Of a stretch of 19,900 nt of DNA, positions 6,893-15,191 are shown piece by piece. Source of the stretch: CAYGAW01 sp964347945 (GTDB taxonomy: Bacteria > Chloroflexota > Anaerolineae > UBA7937 > B3-Chlor); NCBI GenBank assembly GCA_964347945.1, contig CAYGAW010000081.1:1-19900 (forward strand), given 5' to 3'. The notes under the pieces were generated by a model. The model searched no databases and had not been told where the DNA came from. It saw nothing but the letters and a program-made list of their open reading frames with translations. Numbering within the stretch: position 1 is the stretch's first letter; each line of letters starts with the position of its first letter. The translations under genes and the position numbers were made by a program.

Positions 6893-7078
6893 GACATGTG
6901 GGTCCCTCGCAGGATTATTCGCCTACGTATTGTGCCAAGTAGGCTGGGTGCCATTCGAACCCACACGGAGTATCATCGCCAACGGATTCTGAGTCATCAG
7001 CAGCAACCCAGACTCGCCCACACAATATGTAGTGTTTCTCTGCCGACCTCCAGCAGTTGCTCCAGTTCACCCCCTGCC
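6893..7078. other. Intergenic, contains a tRNA-like remnant
   Basis: Apart from the tRNA-like stretch at 6953-6995 I see no gene, and no clear terminator after the ferredoxin gene that ends at 7079. Confidence 0.4.
6953..6995 (-). pseudogene. Remnant of a leucine tRNA (CAG anticodon-like), 3' half
   Basis: On the minus strand the DNA runs GACTCAGAATCCG, then a long variable-arm-like stretch (GGCGATGATACTCCG), then TGTGGGTTCGAAT. CTCAGAA fits a Leu anticodon loop with CAG at 34-36, TCCG fits the 3' side of the anticodon stem, and GGGTTCGAAT is a canonical T-arm. The 5' side does not pair: positions 27-31 match poorly, and after TTCGAAT the expected CCCAC is GGCAC. So this is a fragment or attachment-site scar, not a working tRNA. 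Its closeness to the recombinase remnant fits an integration history. Confidence 0.5.
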
Positions 7079-7552
7079 TCATGCAGACTGATCTTGCTTC
7101 TGCAACAATCTGTGATCCATCTCCTGAGAAATCGCCTTCATGTCACCCCATGATATACATCGAGTGGGACAGGCCATGCTACACGCTGGTTCTTGACCGC
7201 TTTTCAGCCTTCGGTAGCAGAGGTCGCACTTCACAGCCACTTCCCTCTGCTCTTCGAACTGCATGGCCCCAAACGGGCATGCTTCAATGCATGCTTTGCA
7301 GCCGATGCATAGCTCCTCAGCAATGTGTGCAATGCCTCTCTCATCCCTTGTGATGGCTTCTACCGGGCATGAGTCCCTACATGGAGGCCTTGAGCAATGA
7401 TGGCAATAGATAGGGACAAAGACGGGAGACCTCTCGATTATCCTTATCAGCCTAGGCCCCACGTCGAGCTCGTGTTCCTGCTTGCATGCAACCTCGCACG
7501 CATGGCAACCCATGCAGTCCCTTTGAGAGACGATCAACGAGACCCGGTTCAT
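7079..7552 (-). CDS. Four-cluster ferredoxin, electron-transfer subunit of a molybdopterin oxidoreductase
   Basis: 157 residues from ATG at 7552, chosen because AGGAG lies 8 nt upstream and MNRVSLIVSQRDCMGC is a typical beginning; a longer frame from 7594 would overlap the previous gene. Sixteen cysteines fall in four sets as in DmsB/NrfC-type subunits: C13/16/19/23, C50/53/58/62, C82/85/88/92 and C109/112/124/128. Each set suggests a [4Fe-4S] cluster. There is no signal peptide, so it is probably cytoplasmic. It starts 11 nt after the molybdoenzyme stop and is surely its electron-transfer partner. No membrane-anchor subunit follows, so the electron acceptor is unknown. Confidence 0.9.
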   Translation of the reverse strand: MNRVSLIVSQRDCMGCHACEVACKQEHELDVGPRLIRIIERSPVFVPIYCHHCSRPPCRDSCPVEAITRDERGIAHIAEELCIGCKACIEACPFGAMQFEEQREVAVKCDLCYRRLKSGQEPACSMACPTRCISWGDMKAISQEMDHRLLQKQDQSA

Positions 7553-7563
7553 TCTATCCTCTC

Positions 7564-9657
7564 CTATTGGTCTCCACAGGGCGATATCGTGCATAACAGC
7601 ACCCTCAGGTTCGTAGAACCCATGGCAGGATCAAGACCTGCTGGATCGTTATCGGTAAGCAGGTTCACATTGGCGATGTCCCAGCCATGACCTGGATCCT
7701 TCACCTCCGGAAACCACCACCCGTGCTCAGCCACAACGACCCTGGGATCAATACCCTTGTTCAATCTGGCCCGCTGCTTCATCCGTCCCCTTGTATTCTC
7801 TATGTAAACCCACTGCCCCTCCTCAATCCCATGTCTTCTTGCCGTCTCAGGGTGGACCTCCACGATAGGATCGGGTCTGATCTCTCTCAGCCATGGAATC
7901 ATACGGTGCTCCGAATGGAAGAAGACAGGGGTCCGTAAGCCTGCGTTGAGGATGTAAGGATAGCGGTCCGCGAGATCGGGCCGGGAAACCGGGCTCTCGG
8001 GAATCTCTCTGTAGCAGGGTAGCGGATCATACCCCCATTTCTCCAGGAGGGTAGAGTAGAGCTCCACTTTCCCAGTGGGGGTAGAAAACCCCTTCTCCTC
8101 GTATTTACGATACTTCATGTCACCCTTGAGATATCCCATCTCCTTGAATTCCTGCCAGGTCAACCCCGATGGTTCCAGCACGTAGTCAAGAGCATCCTCC
8201 ACCGTGTCCCACCAGTCTGCCTGCTGCCCCATCCTCTTGCCCAGTTCTTGAAAGATCTTGTGATCCTGCCAACACTCTCCTATCTCCACCACCTTCTGTC
8301 TCGCCACCACATAACCATGTCTCTTCCAGAAGTCCCCAACGTAGTTTTGCTCAAGCCAGGTGGCAGCGGGCAGAAAGACGTCGGCCAGTTCGGCCGTAGG
8401 GGTGAGGAAGAAATCGATGACGGCGAGGAAGTCCAGCTTCTTCAGCGCCTCATATACCTCTGTGGCATTCGCCCTTGTTACAACAGGATTGGTGCCGCAC
8501 AGCAGTCCCGCTCTCACCGGATAGGGATCTCCTGTCAGAATGGCATCCCAGACCACCTTGGGAGTGACGAGCGCCACTCGTGAGGCCAGTTTGTATTGCT
8601 CCCCTCCCAACCGCTTCTTCCTCTGTTCAGAAGGAAGGTCTCTGTGACGCCCGAACTCGGATACGGTCCTCAGCGGCGGAGGCACGAAGATCGCATTGCC
8701 ACCGGGCGCGTCCAGGTTCCCGGTGACAGCCATGAGGGCGGTGAGCAAGCGATTGTTATCGGTGCAGTTGATGCTCTGCTCTATTGGTACCCCCCACTGA
8801 ATGCACGCGGGCTTCGTGGTGGCGTACATCCGTGCCGCCTCTTGGATCAGTTCCTTCTTGACCCAAGTGATCTCTTCCACTCGCTCGAGCCGATACTCCT
8901 GGACCCGTTTTACGAAGGCATCCCATCCGTGGACGTACCCTTCCACGAACTCCTTGTCGTAGAGCCCTTCCTCGATAATCACGTTGAGAAAACCCATAGC
9001 CAGGGCCGCATCTGTCCCCGGACGAAGCTGGAGCCACAGGTCAGCCCGCTTGGCAAGAAAGTCCTCTCGAGGGTCTATGACGATAAGTCTGCTCCCCTTC
9101 TGGTAGGCTCTCCAGAAGTTTTCTGCTTTGTATTCATCCGGATTGGTCCAGAGCACGCGATTGGCCCAAACCACGATGCACTTGGGTTCACCCTCATAGT
9201 CACAGACGGGCAGGTTTCCGCAGGTGATCAGGGTTGCCCCAACACGGGAGACGTAACACATGTGTCCCGCTGTGAGTACGTTAGGTGTACCCAAGAGGTT
9301 GGCAAACCGGTAGAGAAAGCTCTCATAGTCCCGGCCCGTCCCTTGACCGATGACGATGGACTCGGCACCAATCTCCTGGATGACGCCTTGGAAGCGTTCA
9401 CTGATCGTATCCAGGGCTTCATCCCACGATATCCGCTCCCATCCTTTCTCGCCCTTTTTCATGGGATGAAGGACCCTATCAGGATGATAGGCCAATTGAG
9501 TGACCGCCAGCCCTTTGGAACACATAGTCCCACGATTGATCGGCGAATCAGGATCACCTTCCACCCTTGTGACCTTGCCATCCTTGACATAGGCGTTGAC
9601 GCCGCAGCCGCCATGGCAACCGCGACAAGAAGTCCGAATCCTTTCTACCTCAGCCAT
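7564..9657 (-). CDS. Molybdopterin oxidoreductase, catalytic subunit (DMSO reductase superfamily)
   Basis: 697 residues. The N-terminal [4Fe-4S] motif is C11-x2-C14-x3-C18-x27-C46, and GTMCSKG carries the usual Lys after the last Cys. The central part holds the molybdopterin domain. C134 in TAGHMCYVSR is at the place where a Cys ligand of Mo or W is expected, as in acetylene-hydratase-like and polysulfide-reductase-like members. The C-terminus (from about RYPYILNAGLRTPVF) is the molybdopterin-dinucleotide-binding domain with HGWWFPE. There is no Tat signal, so a cytoplasmic location is likely. Substrate is unknown: the family includes dehydrogenases, reductases and hydratases. It has a ferredoxin subunit downstream, a decayed activase just upstream and acyl-CoA genes beyond, suggesting a role in anaerobic acid catabolism. 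Confidence 0.9.
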   Translation of the reverse strand: MAEVERIRTSCRGCHGGCGVNAYVKDGKVTRVEGDPDSPINRGTMCSKGLAVTQLAYHPDRVLHPMKKGEKGWERISWDEALDTISERFQGVIQEIGAESIVIGQGTGRDYESFLYRFANLLGTPNVLTAGHMCYVSRVGATLITCGNLPVCDYEGEPKCIVVWANRVLWTNPDEYKAENFWRAYQKGSRLIVIDPREDFLAKRADLWLQLRPGTDAALAMGFLNVIIEEGLYDKEFVEGYVHGWDAFVKRVQEYRLERVEEITWVKKELIQEAARMYATTKPACIQWGVPIEQSINCTDNNRLLTALMAVTGNLDAPGGNAIFVPPPLRTVSEFGRHRDLPSEQRKKRLGGEQYKLASRVALVTPKVVWDAILTGDPYPVRAGLLCGTNPVVTRANATEVYEALKKLDFLAVIDFFLTPTAELADVFLPAATWLEQNYVGDFWKRHGYVVARQKVVEIGECWQDHKIFQELGKRMGQQADWWDTVEDALDYVLEPSGLTWQEFKEMGYLKGDMKYRKYEEKGFSTPTGKVELYSTLLEKWGYDPLPCYREIPESPVSRPDLADRYPYILNAGLRTPVFFHSEHRMIPWLREIRPDPIVEVHPETARRHGIEEGQWVYIENTRGRMKQRARLNKGIDPRVVVAEHGWWFPEVKDPGHGWDIANVNLLTDNDPAGLDPAMGSTNLRVLLCTISPCGDQ

Positions 9658-9672
9658 TGCTATCTTCTCCCC

Positions 9673-9891
9673 TCAAACCGTGACCACGCGAGGTTTCATC
9701 GAAGCACTTCCCACCATCAGAACAGATCTCAGGTCCCAGCCTTGCGACGCGGGGTCGTGACACCACAAACACCGCAGCTACCTCGGCGGGCACCGCTTGA
9801 GCAAGACAGTGGTTCGAATTCCAGAGCCCTCCTCAATGGAACAGCGCTGTGTGTTGAGGACCACGACTGCGGAAGCGAGCACCTCAACCAT
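9673..9891 (-). pseudogene. Decayed glycyl-radical-enzyme activase (radical SAM, PflA type), N-terminal part
   Basis: From ATG at 9891 (GGAGG 10 nt upstream) the frame reads VVVLNTQRCSIEEGSGIRTT, then VLLKRCP. This closely matches the start of PflA-type activases (IQRFSIHDGPGIRTTVFLKGCPLRC). A TAG stop at 9780-9778 follows within a short insert (PR-stop), after which the same frame continues LRCLWCHDPASQ, restoring the radical-SAM CxxxCxxC text. The frame ends at TGA 9675-9673. Only about 70 of the usual 250-300 residues remain. A C-rich piece in another frame (GGKCFDET) hints at further frameshifting. It lies between the synthetase and the molybdoenzyme, so a glycyl-radical system once may have belonged here. 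Confidence 0.7.
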
Positions 9892-9940
9892 GTCGGTGAG
9901 GCCTCCATTCGCCCATTTTCTCGGTCGTGTTCAGACCCGG

Positions 9941-11491
9941 CTAATGAATCCGTCTGTCATACCCTTCCCAATAGGGTTCTCGGATCTCGCTCTTCTTGAT
10001 CTTACCACTGGCCGTCTTGGGCAAGCTCTCCCGAAACTCCACCGACCTTGGCTTCTTGTAACTGGCCATATGCTCTGTGCAAAAGTCAATAATCTCTTCC
10101 TCACAGGCCGCCGCCCCCTCTTTCAAGACTACCAGTGCCTTCACAGATTCGCCCCACTTTTCATCCGGCACTCCGACGACCGCCGCCTCCAACACCGCGG
10201 GGTGCATATATAGTACTTCCTCTACCTCTCGAGAATAGATGTTCTCTCCTCCGCTGATGATCATATCCTTTTTTCTGTCCACGAGATAGACATAGCCATC
10301 CTCATCCATCCTGCCCACATCCCCCGTGTGGAGCCAGCCGTCCTTGATGGTCTTTGCCGTCTCCTGGGGCATTCTCCAGTATCCTGTCATCATCCTATCG
10401 CTGCGAACTACTATCTCGCCAGCCTCTCCCAGCGCAACTTCATGACCCTCCTCGTCAACGATTCTCATCTCACCTTCTCCGAGTGGCCTTCCTGCAGACT
10501 CCAACCTCTTAACCTCCTTCGGCGAGCCCTCCACTTTGTGCTCTTCCTTGTCGAGCACAGCCACATTGAGGGTTTCGGTCTGTCCGAACAGCTGGGTGAA
10601 GATTGCACCAAAATGCTCGATGCCTCTCTTCAACGCCTCTAGCGGCATCGGCGCTCCGACGTACATTATGGTCCGCAGGCTGCTGAGGTCATATCGACTC
10701 AAGTCAGGGTGCTCCAGAAGACGAATTATCATTGCGGGTACCATACCGACATAGGTCACCTCTTCTTTCTCGATGGCTGCCAACACTTTAGTCTCGTCAA
10801 ATTCGCGGTGGATCACTAGCGTAGCGCCCGCCGCAAAAGCAGGGAACAGGTTGGCCGCAGAGCCGCCAACATGAAAGAAAGGCATCACGCACAAGGCGAC
10901 ATCACCAGAAGTGAAGTCATCGTGGCGGACCTTAATCTCCGCCACCAGACTCCCGTGAGTGTGAATAGCTCCCTTGGGGTGTCCGGTCGTGCCACTGGTG
11001 TAGAACAGAACACAAGGGTCATCCGATTCCACGTCACCCGTAGGCTCGTCAGCAGGGAAACGGCTGATCAACTGTTCATAGCCCATCATGTTATCTACCG
11101 CTGCATCAAGGCAGACGTAATTGCGGACCAAGTCGAGTTCGTGACGGATGGAGTTAATAATATCGACGAATTCGCTTTCCACTATCACGGTGTTGATTTC
11201 AGAGTTATTGATCAGGTAGACAAGTTCCCTTCCCACGGACCTGTAGTTCAGCGGCACGCAGACCCTACCAGCCTTGCCCAGGCCAAAGACCTCGAAATAC
11301 TGTGGGCAATTGTGGGCCAGTACACCTACCCGGTCTCCTTTGTCGACCCCTAGATCTGACAGGGCATTCACCAGGCGGTTGATCCTTTGGTTCACCTCCT
11401 TGAACGTGTAGCTTGCGTTCTCGAAGATGAAAGCAGTCTTGTCCCCGTACTTCTGCGCATTGTCGTAGATCATGTCCCCTAGAGTCCGCAT
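9941..11491 (-). CDS. AMP-forming acyl-CoA synthetase (fatty/aromatic acid-CoA ligase)
   Basis: 516 residues, complete ANL-superfamily enzyme that activates a carboxylic acid with ATP and CoA through an acyl-AMP. Visible motifs: the phosphate-binding loop YTSGTTGHPKG (164-174), FGQTE (302-306), the DGWLHTGD segment (384-391), the hinge region LVDRKKDMIISGGENIYSRE (403-422), and the catalytic Lys497 in PKTASGKIKK. The start has GGGGAGGT 4 nt upstream. There is no signal peptide; cytoplasmic. It sits between an acyl-CoA dehydrogenase and the Mo/FeS pair, in the same direction. Substrate range cannot be read from the sequence; medium-chain, branched or aromatic acids are all possible. Confidence 0.92.
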   Translation of the reverse strand: MRTLGDMIYDNAQKYGDKTAFIFENASYTFKEVNQRINRLVNALSDLGVDKGDRVGVLAHNCPQYFEVFGLGKAGRVCVPLNYRSVGRELVYLINNSEINTVIVESEFVDIINSIRHELDLVRNYVCLDAAVDNMMGYEQLISRFPADEPTGDVESDDPCVLFYTSGTTGHPKGAIHTHGSLVAEIKVRHDDFTSGDVALCVMPFFHVGGSAANLFPAFAAGATLVIHREFDETKVLAAIEKEEVTYVGMVPAMIIRLLEHPDLSRYDLSSLRTIMYVGAPMPLEALKRGIEHFGAIFTQLFGQTETLNVAVLDKEEHKVEGSPKEVKRLESAGRPLGEGEMRIVDEEGHEVALGEAGEIVVRSDRMMTGYWRMPQETAKTIKDGWLHTGDVGRMDEDGYVYLVDRKKDMIISGGENIYSREVEEVLYMHPAVLEAAVVGVPDEKWGESVKALVVLKEGAAACEEEIIDFCTEHMASYKKPRSVEFRESLPKTASGKIKKSEIREPYWEGYDRRIH

Positions 11492-11610
11492 TTTACCTCC
11501 CCCACCAGAAGAGAATCGCTCTGCCCAACAATCCTGTCCACCGTTCCTTGTCCGCCCTTGGATTCAATACACTCCGTGGAAGCATCCGAGAGATGTCTAG
11601 ATACGCAGTG

Positions 11611-12750
11611 CTAGCAGAGAAGTTGACGGGCAATCACCAGGCGCTGGATTTCGTTCGTACCCTCAAAGATCTGGTGTGCCTTGGCGTCGCGCATATATCT
11701 CTCCACCGCATGGTCCTTCATGTAGCCCGGCCATCCCAGCACCTGGACCGCATCAGTGGTCACTTCGACGGCGACATCGCTCGCGAAGCATTTGGCGATT
11801 GCCGATTCTTTCGTGTTGCGTTGACCGTGTTCGCCGAGCCAAGCTGCATGCCAGCAGATCAATCGGGCTGCCTCGATCTTTGTCGCCATGTCGGCAAACA
11901 TGAACTGTGTGCCTTGAGAGGCGACAATAGGCGCATCAGGTGGAACTCCCTGCTTGACGTGGGAAACCGCGGCCTTGAATGCCGCACGGGCGATCCCTAC
12001 CGCCTGCGCGCCGACCACGGGCCGAGAGGCGTCCAGGGTCATCATCGCAATCTTGAACCCGTCGAAACCCTGACCCAGGCGAAAGCGGGCCGGGATGCGA
12101 ACCTCCTCGAAGATCACCTCTCGCGTGTCGCATGAGCGCTGGCCCATCTTGTCCTCTCTCCTGCCAAAGGACAGGCCAGGGGTATCGCGGGGGACAATGA
12201 AGGCTGATATCCCCCTGTGCCGCAGTTCGGGTCGCTCCTTGGCAAAGACCGAGTAGAGGCTGGCGACCCCTCCATTGGTGATGAAACGCTTGGTGCCCTC
12301 GATTACGTATTCGTCCCCGACACGACGAACCTTGGTGCGCATGGATCCCACGTCGGAGCCGGCCCCCGCCTCAGTCAAGCATAGAGCCGCCAGGTTGGAA
12401 CCTGAGCAGTGGCGCGGCAGGAGTTCGCGCTTCAACTCCGGGCTGCCAGCGATCAGAAGAGGTAGCAGGCCTAGGATGTTTCCATAGAGACCCACCTCCA
12501 CCCCCGCGCAGGCTGCGGCCAGTTCCTCGGCCACTAGACACCCTTCCAGGCTGCCCAGTCCTCCCCCGCCGTACTCCGTGGGGACCCCATAGTGAAGCAA
12601 CCCAAGCTCGTAGCACTTCTCCACGAGCTCATCAGAGTGCAGTTGTTCCCGCTCCAGCTGTGGCGCAAGGGGCGCTATCTCCTGCTGGGCGAAGTCCCTG
12701 GCCAGATCCCGCAGGGCTTTTTGTTCCTCACTCAGGCTGAAGTCAAGCAC
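11611..12750 (-). CDS. Acyl-CoA dehydrogenase
   Basis: 379 residues from GTG at 12750, chosen because GGGAGG lies 5 nt upstream and MLDFSLSEEQKALRD is the typical beginning; a frame to 12795 adds only low-complexity residues. It is an FAD enzyme making the alpha-beta double bond of an acyl-CoA and passing electrons to electron-transfer flavoprotein. The flavin/substrate motif TEAGAGSD is at 126-133, FITNG follows, and the catalytic Glu363 sits in IFEGTNEIQR near the C-terminus. All expected parts are present. It lies 119 bp upstream of the acyl-CoA synthetase on the same strand, so the two likely act in sequence. No etfAB genes are in the window. Confidence 0.92.
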   Translation of the reverse strand: MLDFSLSEEQKALRDLARDFAQQEIAPLAPQLEREQLHSDELVEKCYELGLLHYGVPTEYGGGGLGSLEGCLVAEELAAACAGVEVGLYGNILGLLPLLIAGSPELKRELLPRHCSGSNLAALCLTEAGAGSDVGSMRTKVRRVGDEYVIEGTKRFITNGGVASLYSVFAKERPELRHRGISAFIVPRDTPGLSFGRREDKMGQRSCDTREVIFEEVRIPARFRLGQGFDGFKIAMMTLDASRPVVGAQAVGIARAAFKAAVSHVKQGVPPDAPIVASQGTQFMFADMATKIEAARLICWHAAWLGEHGQRNTKESAIAKCFASDVAVEVTTDAVQVLGWPGYMKDHAVERYMRDAKAHQIFEGTNEIQRLVIARQLLC

Positions 12751-12955
12751 TCCTGCCTCCCTGACTAGTGTCCCCGTGGCTGAACCGGGCGCCAAGTGAC
12801 GCCCAGGTTCCGGAGGCGGATGGCGTGCCGCCCTCCGTGATCAAGGGCTCCCGTCCACCGCCTGGCGAGCGATGCAGCCGCCATGGTATCCGTGCCGAAG
12901 GCACCGGCTCCAGCCCCCCGGAACACGAGCGCCGTGCCAAGAACACTGGTCGATC
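12751..12955. other. GC-rich spacer between the MFS and acyl-CoA dehydrogenase genes
   Basis: About 205 bp with overlapping open frames on the minus strand (for example text VLGTALVFRGAGAGAFGTDT around 12890-12945). None has a ribosome binding site or a firm family match. It could be a worn gene fragment or simple GC-driven openness. Confidence 0.35.
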
Positions 12956-14182
12956 TCACATATCCGCATGGTATCGGGTATTGCTATCGCCGCCCGCACG
13001 CATGCGGCGAAGACCCGCATAGGCCAGAAACCCGCCTAGCCCGACGAGCGGCGCAGAGCTGGCGGCAACGAAGGCGCCCCCGTAGCCAACTAGAGGAGCG
13101 ATCTGCCCTGTAATGATCGACCCACCGCTCACTCCCACGTCGAGCATCGCCCAATGGATAGCCATTGCCGCGCCTCGTCGTGCCGGGCCGGCGAGGTCGA
13201 TGATGAGAGCCAGGAGTGCCGGGGCAGCACTTGCCGAACCGGTGCCGTATACTATGCCCGCCAGCACGAGCGTCTGCGTCGAGGATGCCCTGGCGACGAG
13301 CAGGAGTCCGGCGGTCGCCAACAGCATCCCTGGGATGATCGACGCGAAACGGCCGTAGATGTCGGCTAGCCTTCCTGCGATGATCCGGAACGCGATGGAA
13401 GTCAGCGCGACGGCTGTGAAGTAGATCCCTGGGTTTGCTATGCCGCGCTCCACTCCGAGCAATGGGATGAAGGCCAGCGCCGTACCAGCGCCTGCCGCGA
13501 GCGCGGCGCTCACCAACGCAGGCACGAGCACCTTGGTCTCGATCCGGAAAGCGCTAGCCGTGGAGAAGGCGCTATCCCCTGTCCGAGGGGTGTCGTGGAG
13601 GCAGAAGGACACGATAGCCGCGAGCACCGCCATCAGCGCGGCGGTGCCCAGCAGGACTGAGAAACCCCAAGTCCCGACGATCAAGAGGCTCACGCCGGCT
13701 CCCAAGCCCCAGGCGACACTCGACACAATCCCGTAGTAGCCGACCGCTTCGCCGCGCCGCGTCGCAGGAACAGTGTGCGCAACGAACGAGCTCGCTGACG
13801 TACCGTAGCTGCTAAATCCCACGCTGTGGGCGATGCCGGCCAGCGGGAGTAGGAGCGGCACCGTGGCGGTCAATGGCACCTGCGCGGGCACGAACGGTAC
13901 GAGGGCATACAGCAGGCAGCCGCCACCTAGCAATCCGGCGCCACCCATCCCAAAGGCTCGCCAGCCGAGGCGGTCCACGCCTGCTCCCACGGGGAACCGC
14001 ACAATCAGGGCGCCCAGCGAGAATGCACCGACGAATAAGCCAACAAACTCGGGCGCGAGACCCATTTGCGTCAGGAGCAGCGGGATCGCTGGGAGCACCA
14101 AGGATTGCGCGGACCCGGACAAGAACGTCGCGAGGCAGATGAGCACAAAACCACGCGTGAAGATCGGTGCCTCGGAACTCAC
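12956..14182 (-). CDS. MFS transporter
   Basis: 408 residues from GTG at 14182 (AGGAAG about 8 nt upstream, then MSSEAPIFTRGF); the longer frame to 14284 adds a polar non-membrane leader and is less likely. There are about twelve hydrophobic segments in two halves. MFS motif A appears between helices 2 and 3 (GAGVDRLGWRAFG) and again in the second half (GRLADIYGRF). It belongs to the inner membrane as an importer or exporter. It is first in the leftward set ending with the ferredoxin, so it may move the substrate or a product of the acyl-CoA pathway. The gene is markedly GC-rich compared with the Liv genes to its right, a possible sign of a different origin. Confidence 0.85.
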   Translation of the reverse strand: MSSEAPIFTRGFVLICLATFLSGSAQSLVLPAIPLLLTQMGLAPEFVGLFVGAFSLGALIVRFPVGAGVDRLGWRAFGMGGAGLLGGGCLLYALVPFVPAQVPLTATVPLLLPLAGIAHSVGFSSYGTSASSFVAHTVPATRRGEAVGYYGIVSSVAWGLGAGVSLLIVGTWGFSVLLGTAALMAVLAAIVSFCLHDTPRTGDSAFSTASAFRIETKVLVPALVSAALAAGAGTALAFIPLLGVERGIANPGIYFTAVALTSIAFRIIAGRLADIYGRFASIIPGMLLATAGLLLVARASSTQTLVLAGIVYGTGSASAAPALLALIIDLAGPARRGAAMAIHWAMLDVGVSGGSIITGQIAPLVGYGGAFVAASSAPLVGLGGFLAYAGLRRMRAGGDSNTRYHADM

Positions 14183-14589
14183 TCGTCTTACTTCCTGGGG
14201 CGCGCAGCTCACTTCACCGGCTGCGCCCGCACGATGCCGTCGAACGAAATCGCAATGGTCCATGTCGACACTTTTCCCCTGCACGATGACGGGAGCGCGT
14301 CCTGGTGCAACGTGCCAGGACGTCGGTGAACAACCACAGGGCCTTCTGCCTGCAACTGGCGCATATCTTCACGGATTAGTATAATACTGACGCACAGGGT
14401 GCGGGCCAAGTGATCTCGGCGCAGGCCGTCGCCGGTCTTCAGTTCGTTGCTGAGAATCAGATCCCAGATTGCATCAACGATGGCCCCTTAGGTATTGGAC
14501 TGATTGATGAAAGACGAAGCGGAGTCGCCGAGTGTCGCTATAGCTGGCGATGCCTGCCTCTTTGCTGCATTCGACATTCGATCTGACAC

Positions 14590-14618
14590 ACGATATCATG
14601 CTTGTGCTATTTTGTCAA
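14590..14618 (-). promoter_or_regulatory. Sigma70-type promoter for the leftward catabolic set
   Basis: On the minus strand: a perfect TTGACA (14618-14613), a 17-bp spacer, then TATCGT (14595-14590, 4 of 6). It would start transcription near 14583, giving a leader of about 400 nt to the MFS gene. Confidence 0.5.
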
Positions 14619-14646
14619 CCACAGGACGCCCGCTTGCGTCACTTAC

Positions 14647-14675
14647 TTGACACCTATCCAGAAATGTGCTATTAT
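14647..14675 (+). promoter_or_regulatory. Strong sigma70-type promoter for the Liv operon
   Basis: A perfect TTGACA (14647-14652), an ideal 17-bp spacer and TATTAT (14670-14675, 5 of 6). Transcription would start near 14682, about 590-650 nt before the binding-protein start. The direct repeat TGTGCTATT occurs at 14604-14612 and 14665-14673, once in each promoter. Confidence 0.65.
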
Positions 14676-15191
14676 TCTCTCCGAAATCCACCAAAAGTCA
14701 GTTGTCCCATTGGACGGCTGGTCTACAAGAGAAGGCTGGATCCTGGCATCTACCACACGCAGTTGGGCGCTCCTGCCTCCTGGCGAGCCGGGCAGGGCTC
14801 TGAGCAAGATACGATTCAGTCCTAGGGACTAGATTTTCCGAGCACAGCCACTGGACCACATACTTCGCAGTTGAAATAGACCCTAGTGTTCAGGGAGCCT
14901 ACGGAGGTGACTAACACAAGCCACGGCTGTGTCGCGCTCCACCCCGGGAAATCTCGATGCGCCTCTCTGGCCGAGACTCCTCAGTTTGCCGGTTATCACG
15001 CCCTGTGTGATGAAACTGACCGCCTTGGCGCGTTTGCGACTCTTTTCTACGCGTGTACTTTGGCCGGTTCTGACCAGTAGCATATGCGTCCGGTTGAAGC
15101 TCTGGCAATGGATAGACAACCGGAAATGAGTAGCTTGCGGTAGCCTGTACGTGAGCCTTTCGAGCGCTGGTCAAGGGTTTCCAATTGGGCT

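Noticed and set aside
9805..9825. tRNA T-loop-like GGTTCGAATTCC
   Set aside because: No cloverleaf around it; the bases are explained by the activase remnant coding GIRTT on the other strand.
8596..9999. A 467-residue plus-strand open frame opposite the molybdoenzyme
   Set aside because: The minus strand encodes a complete molybdoenzyme with intact motifs; the plus frame is an antisense shadow that also crosses the activase remnant.
12765..12959. Possible enoyl-CoA-hydratase-like text (ALVFRGAGAGAF)
   Set aside because: Resemblance is limited to a few residues of a GC-rich frame without the rest of the crotonase fold.
14209..14409. Minus-strand 66-residue open frame upstream of the MFS gene
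   Set aside because: No ribosome binding site and no recognisable family; it lies in the probable leader of the MFS transcript.
14886..15080. Plus-strand 64-residue open frame in the Liv leader
   Set aside because: GTG start without an upstream ribosome binding site; a GGAGGTGAC inside it is coding-frame coincidence. Not supported as a gene.
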